Below are positions 6,573 to 11,908 of a stretch of 11,908 nucleotides of DNA, in pieces. The translations under genes and the position numbers were made by a program. Source of the DNA: Pseudomonadales bacterium. Its GTDB lineage: Bacteria; Pseudomonadota; Gammaproteobacteria; Pseudomonadales; Azotimanducaceae. Within the stretch, counting starts at the first letter, position 1. Every line of letters starts with the position of its first letter. The DNA lies in assembly GCA_007128525.1 (NCBI GenBank), contig SKXG01000310.1, forward strand, positions 1 to 11,908, in the 5' to 3' direction. A model generated the notes under the pieces. It worked only from the letters and a program-made list of their open reading frames with translations. It was not told the DNA's origin and ran no database searches.

Positions 6573-8696
6573 ATGCCACCAAGCACACTGATTCATGGTA
6601 TGAAGCACACCGTTCCAATCCTGCTGGCGGTCGGCCTGGTATCGCCAGTGTGGGCAGCCGACAGTGCCACCAATCAGGATGCCACAGGCTCTGACGGTAC
6701 GGCAGCGGAACCCGTTGCAGCAACATTGCAAGAGGCCCACGCACAGTTGGGCGAACCCCTGGTGGCGACTCATATCGTGGTGACCGGCGCCCCCACTGCG
6801 GCGCCGCTGACCGTCGAACTGGATCCGCGCCAGCCGCGTCAGCCAATTCCGGCACAGGATGGTGCAGACTTTCTGAAAACAGTGGCCGGCTTCTCCGTGA
6901 TCCGCAAGGCCGGCACCGATGGCGACCCGTTGTTTCGTGGCATGGCCGGGTCACGTCTGAATGTGCTGGCCGACGACAGCCCGTTGCTGGGTGCCTGCGG
7001 CAACCGTATGGATCCGCCGACGGCTTACATCTTTCCGCAGTCATACGACAGCGTCCGCATTTTGAAGGGTCCGCAAACAGTGGTCTGGGGCGGCGGCGCG
7101 TCGGCTGCCACTGTGCTGTTCGAACGAAAGGACTACAGCACCGATCAGGCCGGGCAGCAGCTGAACGCGCGCCTGACCTCCGGACGCTGGGGCCGGCGTG
7201 ACCTAGCGGCGGACGCCCAGCTCGGTACCGCAAATGGCTACGTACGCCTGCAAGGCAGCGATACCCGGGGCGATGACTATCGCGATGGCGACGGACTGGC
7301 CGTTCATGCTGGGCATGAACGCTGGCAAGTGCAGATGAGTGCCGGCTGGTTGCCAGCGGACAACTGGCTGGTGGAGGTGAGTACGGCACAAAGTGATGGC
7401 AGCGTCGCCTATGCCGACCGGGGCATGGATGGCAGCCGCTTCGACCGTCAGACCTACGGACTGCGGATACAGGTCCGTCCTGACCACCACCTTGTCGAGC
7501 GGCTGGAAGCCCGCTTCTCATACAACTACACCGACCACGTCATGGACAACTACAGCCTGCGTACGCTCAGCATGCCAAGCGCACGCGTCAGCAACCCGGA
7601 CCGGCGTACCCGACAGGGCCGACTGCTCGGAGAGCTTCAGTTTGGCGAGCCCTGGTCGCTGAGTCTGGGCATGGATCTGCGTGATGACGTACATCGAACC
7701 CGTGGCAGCCTGAATCAGGAAATCACCGACTATCGTGATGTACCTTTCAAGCGCGATGGCAGCTTCTTGACCATTGGTGCCTTTGGCGAGGTGCACTATC
7801 ACGCCACTTCGCAACAAACCTGGATCGCCGGCGCCCGCCTGGATCGGATTCGCGTCGAGGATCATCGCGAACAGATCAGCGGTGGCACCAACGATACAGC
7901 CGGTGCCGTTACCCGCGATACGCTGAGCAGCGCCTTCCTGCGCATTGAACAGGGCCTGATGCAATCGGTTCTTTTCGCCGGGGTCGGTATGGCAGAGCGG
8001 CAGCCAGACTACTGGGAGCGGATCGGTGGCGGGAAGCGCAGCCTGGATGGCAACAGCGCTTTCTTTACGCGCCCCGAACGCACCACACAACTGGATACCG
8101 GCCTGGTCTACACTGCCGATCGCCTGCGCGCCTCAGTGTCATTGTTCGCGAACCGGATTGACGACTTCATTCTGATTGACAGCCGTCCCGACGGACTGCC
8201 CGTCGGCCCCATTGCTGTCCGTAACGTGGACGCTGTCAGTGTCGGTGGTGAGCTGGAATTTGGCGCCGAGCTCACCCAAAACTGGTCCAGTGATCTGACG
8301 CTGGCTTATACCTATGGCCGCAATCGTACGGACGGCAGCGCACTGGCGCAGATACCGCCGCTTGAAGGGCGCCTGTCCGTGAACTATCAATACGGCAATC
8401 TTTCCACAGGCGCATTACTGCGCGCCGTACAAGGTCAGCGGCGTGTCGATCCAGGCCGCGGCAACATCGCTGGTCAGGACCTGGGCACTTCTGCCGGCTT
8501 TGCTACGCTGGCGCTGAATGCCGGGTACCGCCTGACGGATGCACTTGGCCTGAGCCTTGGGGTCGACAATCTTCTCGACCGGGCCTACGTCGAGCACCTG
8601 TCACGCGCTGGCGGCATGGTGGCGGGCTATACCCAAACGGCCCAGGTGCCAGAGCCGGGCCGGGTACTGTGGATGACACTGGATCTCAGGATTTGA
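6573..8696 (+). CDS. TonB-dependent copper receptor, OprC/NosA type
   Basis: This 707-aa outer-membrane beta-barrel protein takes up copper using TonB energy. A signal peptide (about 1-28, ending PVWA-AD) is followed by the plug domain at about 80-190, with DGADFLKT, FSVIRKAGTDGDPLFRGMAGSR and the strongly family-specific RMDPPTAYIFP. The barrel fills the rest and closes with VDNLLDRAY (664-672) and a terminal strand, LWMTLDLRI. The copper ligands described for Pseudomonas OprC, CxxxM and HxM, are both present: Cys142/Met146 (ACGNRM) in the plug and His322/Met324 (DHVMD) in the barrel, at almost the same residue numbers as in OprC. This argues for copper rather than a siderophore as substrate. 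It is transcribed divergently from mtnA and ends overlapping the convergent SRPBCC gene. The family is often induced at low copper, but I see no known copper operator. Confidence 0.93.
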   Translation: MPPSTLIHGMKHTVPILLAVGLVSPVWAADSATNQDATGSDGTAAEPVAATLQEAHAQLGEPLVATHIVVTGAPTAAPLTVELDPRQPRQPIPAQDGADFLKTVAGFSVIRKAGTDGDPLFRGMAGSRLNVLADDSPLLGACGNRMDPPTAYIFPQSYDSVRILKGPQTVVWGGGASAATVLFERKDYSTDQAGQQLNARLTSGRWGRRDLAADAQLGTANGYVRLQGSDTRGDDYRDGDGLAVHAGHERWQVQMSAGWLPADNWLVEVSTAQSDGSVAYADRGMDGSRFDRQTYGLRIQVRPDHHLVERLEARFSYNYTDHVMDNYSLRTLSMPSARVSNPDRRTRQGRLLGELQFGEPWSLSLGMDLRDDVHRTRGSLNQEITDYRDVPFKRDGSFLTIGAFGEVHYHATSQQTWIAGARLDRIRVEDHREQISGGTNDTAGAVTRDTLSSAFLRIEQGLMQSVLFAGVGMAERQPDYWERIGGGKRSLDGNSAFFTRPERTTQLDTGLVYTADRLRASVSLFANRIDDFILIDSRPDGLPVGPIAVRNVDAVSVGGELEFGAELTQNWSSDLTLAYTYGRNRTDGSALAQIPPLEGRLSVNYQYGNLSTGALLRAVQGQRRVDPGRGNIAGQDLGTSAGFATLALNAGYRLTDALGLSLGVDNLLDRAYVEHLSRAGGMVAGYTQTAQVPEPGRVLWMTLDLRI

Positions 8697-9195
8697 TGGC
8701 CTCGAGCTGCTCGCTGTAAGCATCACGCGAGGCTTTGAAGCGCTCGAACGGAAACTTGATCGGCACACCTTCGAGTGCCGCAAGTAGCATCTGCAGGTGC
8801 GCTTCCCAGCCGGCAGCACTGCGTGCAACGTTCTCGTCCTCCGGCAGGGACAGGCGCAGCTCCAGCCGCGTGCTGTCACCGTCCGGCTGCAGGGTCCAGC
8901 GCACTGGTCGCAGTGGCTCACCCGGCCCGCTCCAGGAGTACTCCAGTACATTGGGTGGTTCGCAGGCCGAGACCTGGCTGTCGATGATGATGCCGCTGTC
9001 GCCAAAGTCCAGACGCGCCGCACCACCTACCCTTAGCTCAATTTCTCCGGGGGCCAGCCACTCGACAAGCTTTGCCGGTACAGTAAGCATCTCCCAGACC
9101 TGCGCCAGGTTGTGCGTCAGGTGGCGTGTGAGGCGTACCTCCCAGGAACCCGCCTTGTGCTCGATGGTTCCCAGAGATTCATTGCTTTCGGTCAT
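8686..9195 (-). CDS. SRPBCC / AHSA1-like domain protein
   Basis: This 169-aa soluble protein has the START/Bet v1-like SRPBCC fold of the AHSA1-like (activator of Hsp90 ATPase homologue) family. After a short N-terminal tail come the VRLTRHLTHNLAQVWEMLT strand-helix (20-38), a WLAPGEIELRVGG segment (46-58), FGDSGII, the LEYSWSG strand (84-90) and RWTLQPDGDSTRLELRLSL (99-117). It ends in a long helix starting at GWEAHLQMLLAAL. The fold binds hydrophobic ligands in other members, but the ligand here cannot be read from sequence. ATG 9195 has GGAG 6 nt upstream. The gene follows the diguanylate cyclase gene on the same strand after a 64-bp gap, so read-through expression is possible. Its last 11 bp overlap the end of the copper receptor gene on the other strand. 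Confidence 0.85.
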   Translation of the reverse strand: MTESNESLGTIEHKAGSWEVRLTRHLTHNLAQVWEMLTVPAKLVEWLAPGEIELRVGGAARLDFGDSGIIIDSQVSACEPPNVLEYSWSGPGEPLRPVRWTLQPDGDSTRLELRLSLPEDENVARSAAGWEAHLQMLLAALEGVPIKFPFERFKASRDAYSEQLEAIKS

Positions 9196-9259
9196 GCTTG
9201 GCTCCGCCCTGATATCGACATAGTCGGGCGCAGAGCCTGCCACCGGGCCGCCAGCGCGC

Positions 9260-11908
9260 CTATTCGTGGCTTCCCTTATCGGAAAGTTGATCGATCGCGC
9301 TTCGCACCTGATTGCGGCCGCCAGCTTTGGCCTGATACAGGGCACGGTCGGCGCTTGCGAGTAAGGCCTCCGCTGTAGCATCCCGGTCATCCAGCAGGGC
9401 CAGGCCGATACTGGTGGTGCAGCAGATTTCCTGTTCATTGGAGACGACACGGACTTGGGCGATGGCGCAGCGCAGGCGCTCGGCGACCTCAACGGCTTTT
9501 GATAAATTGGTATTGGGCAGCAGCAGGGCAAACTCCTCACCGCCCATACGCGCTGCAACATCATTGGCCCTCAGTGTCTGCTGCATGCACTTCGAGACAG
9601 CCTTCAGCACCTCGTCACCGGCGCCATGACCGTATCGATCGTTAATCTGCTTGAAGTGATCAAGGTCCACCATGGCCAGCACGAACTGACCACCATAGCG
9701 ACTCACGCGGCTCAGTTCCCGATCCAGCTCGGCAAGCAGGTGGCGGCGGTTCCACAGCCCAGTCAGTTCATCCGTTCGGGCCAGGCGCAGCAACTCACGT
9801 TCAAAGGACTTGCGCTCACTGATGTCCTCAATGATCGACCAGACCAGGTCTTCATCCCGCTCATCCGAGAACTGCACACCGCGACAACTGACCGGCAACA
9901 GGCTGCCATCTTTGCGGTGCAGGGCTTCTTCGACAGGGCCATACCGACCGACCTCACGCAGTTGGTCCATGGCCGCCAGCTCCGTGCTCTCATATTCCGG
10001 CGGCAACAGGTCCCAGATTGTCATCTGTGCGAGCTCCGAACTGCTGTAGCCGATCTGCAGGCAGAAGGCCGCATTGACCTCAACGAAGGCACCATCAGAG
10101 ACCCGGTTCAGTGTCAGGCCCAATGGCAACAGCTCATGCAGTGCCCGGTAACGCGCCTCACTGAATCGCAGCTGCTCTTCGACGAGCTTGCGCACGCTGA
10201 TGTCCTGATGCGTCCCCGCAATTAACAGCGCCCTGCCTTGCGCATCACGGCTGGCGACTCGCCCTCGGCTCAGAACCCACACCCAGTGGCCAGCCTTGTG
10301 CCGCATCCGCATTTCGCTCATGTAGTACGGCGTTCGGCCGGCAAAGTGGTCTCGCAGATTTGCTTCCGCCCGCGCCAGATCATCGGGATGGACGAGGTTG
10401 CGCCAGGTCTCCACGGACAGCGGGCCAAGCTCCGCCAGCGAGTAGCCCAGCATCTCCGCCCACCGCTGGTTGTAGCGTGCGCCGCCAGACTCCAGGTCAT
10501 ACTCCCAAGTGCCGGCATTGGTGCCATCAAGAATGTCAACCAGGCGGCCCTGTTCAGCACGGAGGGCAGCTTCGACTTCCAGGCGTTCGCTGATGTCCCG
10601 GCAGATTGCAACACAACGACCGGGCTCGCCCGCTTTATCCGGCTCATAGTGCAGGCTGACTTCAACGGGTATCCAGCGCCCATCCCGCGCCTGCAGTGTG
10701 GCTTCAAACGGCATCTCAACGGCTTCGCCACGTGCCAGCGCACTGGCAACCTGTGCAACACCCTGTGCCGGCAGCCCGGCTTCCAGCTCGGGCACCGTCA
10801 GCGCCTGCAGCGCACTCTCCGACCAATCCAGTAGCGACTGAGCGCCCTCGTTAGCATAATCGATGCGTAGATCTTCGATGTCGAAGGTCAGCAAGGCATC
10901 ATTGGTCCGATCGAGCAGGCCCTGTAGTCGCTCGACCGCGAGCACCGCATGACGACGTCGGGTCCAGCTTCGAAACAAAACAAGCAGCAGCAACAGCCCG
11001 ACCACCAGCGCGATCAGCCAGTTGCGCCAGATGGCCAGATCCATACGCTGTTTCGAGTTCAGAGCAGAGGTAATGTCCTGCCAGATTAATAGACGCAGAC
11101 GCCCGTTGGGCTCGCTGCTGCCATATTCTGTAAGCGGCATGGACAGAAGCAGGTAATCCCGACCATCAACGGACTGTACCAGCGGCGCTTCGCTTTCAAC
11201 CGGTGGCAGCTGACCCAGTTGAAACCAATCCCGGATCTCCGGGCGCGAATGCGCATCGAGCAGCCAGCCATCGCGCTCATATCTGGGCCTGAGATGCTCA
11301 TCCCACAGCTCATTGGAAGCGTCAGAACGAAGCAGCAGTGCGAACCCGGTACCAAAGCGTTCATCGAGCGCTGCCAGGTCCGGGAGCAGGTCAAAACCGA
11401 CTTCAATGGCGGCTATCACAGGCTGAGGCGCACCAGCGACTTGGTCTTCGCCTGCCTCTGCATGGCCAAACACAGGCGCCACGCCTCGCATCCCGACGCC
11501 ATGTCTGCCCACCTCAAGGCCACCGGCCACTTCCCCTTGACGCAGCACGTCGGCAACCAGGGGCCGGAACTCGATCAGCTCATCGCCATATCGCTCGGGC
11601 CGGTGCATTCGAATCAAGGTGGTGGCGTCTGGGGCGAGATGTACATGCAGCTGTCGTGCGCCTTCCCTGCGCAGCTGTCGCCAGGCCGGGGTCATGCGAT
11701 CCTGCAGGGCGTCACGCACGGTCGCCAGCACACTGGCATTACCCGCCGATACTCGCGTCAATGTGACGGCCTGCTCAATTTCGGCCAGCAAGGCCGCATC
11801 TGTGGCCAACAGCTCTGCGGCCAGCTCGGCCCGGCGCCGGATGCCATAGCCGGTCTCCCGCACCGCCGTGCGCTGCAGATCCATCTGCCAATGCATGACG
11901 CGATCCCA
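9260..11908 (-). CDS. Cache-PAS-PAS-PAS-GGDEF diguanylate cyclase (5' end beyond window)
   Basis: This membrane sensor makes cyclic di-GMP from two GTP. The frame is open to the right edge. The first Met in the window (11896) lacks a preceding membrane helix, so the true start and TM1 probably lie outside. Numbered from that Met: a periplasmic double-Cache-like sensor (about 20-285) with an RMHRPERYGD and EVGRHGVGMRG core; a TM helix (292-309); three PAS domains (about 322-437, 450-568, 576-697), the second of PAS fold-3 type with a HQDIS PAC end; and a GGDEF domain (706-865). The signature GGEEF (785-789) is intact, and RxxD (776-779) five residues before it is a product-inhibition I-site, so an active, feedback-regulated enzyme is predicted. 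No EAL domain follows. It is the first visible gene of a minus-strand unit whose next gene, 64 bp on, encodes the SRPBCC protein. Confidence 0.92.
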   Translation of the reverse strand, partial: WDRVMHWQMDLQRTAVRETGYGIRRRAELAAELLATDAALLAEIEQAVTLTRVSAGNASVLATVRDALQDRMTPAWRQLRREGARQLHVHLAPDATTLIRMHRPERYGDELIEFRPLVADVLRQGEVAGGLEVGRHGVGMRGVAPVFGHAEAGEDQVAGAPQPVIAAIEVGFDLLPDLAALDERFGTGFALLLRSDASNELWDEHLRPRYERDGWLLDAHSRPEIRDWFQLGQLPPVESEAPLVQSVDGRDYLLLSMPLTEYGSSEPNGRLRLLIWQDITSALNSKQRMDLAIWRNWLIALVVGLLLLLVLFRSWTRRRHAVLAVERLQGLLDRTNDALLTFDIEDLRIDYANEGAQSLLDWSESALQALTVPELEAGLPAQGVAQVASALARGEAVEMPFEATLQARDGRWIPVEVSLHYEPDKAGEPGRCVAICRDISERLEVEAALRAEQGRLVDILDGTNAGTWEYDLESGGARYNQRWAEMLGYSLAELGPLSVETWRNLVHPDDLARAEANLRDHFAGRTPYYMSEMRMRHKAGHWVWVLSRGRVASRDAQGRALLIAGTHQDISVRKLVEEQLRFSEARYRALHELLPLGLTLNRVSDGAFVEVNAAFCLQIGYSSSELAQMTIWDLLPPEYESTELAAMDQLREVGRYGPVEEALHRKDGSLLPVSCRGVQFSDERDEDLVWSIIEDISERKSFERELLRLARTDELTGLWNRRHLLAELDRELSRVSRYGGQFVLAMVDLDHFKQINDRYGHGAGDEVLKAVSKCMQQTLRANDVAARMGGEEFALLLPNTNLSKAVEVAERLRCAIAQVRVVSNEQEICCTTSIGLALLDDRDATAEALLASADRALYQAKAGGRNQVRSAIDQLSDKGSHE

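Noticed and set aside
6630..6662. Nested inverted repeats (GTCGGC/GCCGAC and CTGG/CCAG) at the start of the receptor gene
   Set aside because: They lie within signal-peptide coding sequence with an 8-nt one-sided bulge; this is easily explained by chance in GC-rich DNA.
6421..7521. Long minus-strand open frame continuing upstream of mtnA
   Set aside because: It is antisense to the clear copper receptor gene, has Arg/Pro/His-rich shadow composition, and mtnA has its own ribosome site and canonical N-terminus at 6420.
9227..9260. GGCGC/GCGCC hairpin between the cyclase and SRPBCC genes
   Set aside because: The stem is only 5 bp with a 24-nt loop and no T-run, too weak to call a terminator.
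1..11908. Mobile elements, CRISPR, phage or defence genes, tRNA or rRNA
   Set aside because: I saw no transposase, integrase, regularly spaced repeats, tRNA-like cloverleaf or toxin-antitoxin pair. Composition and codon use look even across the window.

Overview
The window is high-GC bacterial chromosomal DNA, densely coding, with good Shine-Dalgarno sites. An OprC/NosA-type copper receptor, several lipobox lipoproteins and a SCO1-type lipoprotein point to a Gram-negative proteobacterium. My best guess is a free-living or marine gammaproteobacterium, but no marker gene settles this. I saw no tRNA, rRNA, CRISPR array, insertion sequence or phage gene.

Layout. (1) 176-1499, plus strand: a three-gene run with 1-3 nt gaps. 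It encodes a SCO1/SenC copper-chaperone lipoprotein, a 114-aa single-pass membrane protein and a 116-aa four-helix membrane protein. A strong hairpin at 1512-1541 separates it from the converging minus-strand block. (2) 1552-6420, minus strand, transcribed right to left: mtnA, then a FucA-type class II aldolase overlapping mtnA by 8 bp, then two uncharacterised lipoproteins. (3) 6421-6572: a divergent promoter region. (4) 6573-8696, plus strand: a TonB-dependent copper receptor with both copper-ligand motifs (CxxxM and HxM). (5) 8686-9195, minus strand: an SRPBCC/AHSA1-like protein whose 3' end overlaps the receptor gene by 11 bp. (6) 9260 to the right edge, minus strand: a Cache-TM-PAS-PAS-PAS-GGDEF diguanylate cyclase, cut at its N-terminus by the window end.

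How the genes work together. MtnA and the aldolase fit the 'DHAP shunt' salvage route for 5'-methylthioadenosine and 5'-deoxyadenosine: the aldose phosphate is isomerised, then cleaved to dihydroxyacetone phosphate plus an aldehyde. A nucleosidase/kinase or phosphorylase would have to lie elsewhere. The copper receptor (import across the outer membrane) and the SCO1 protein (copper delivery to cytochrome oxidase CuA) share a copper theme, but they are about 5 kb apart in separate transcription units. The least explained part is the pair of lipoprotein genes downstream of the salvage genes. One carries a conserved-looking HxCGCY motif. The other has an FN3 domain followed by what looks like a choice-of-anchor-J jelly roll with its halves in swapped order.
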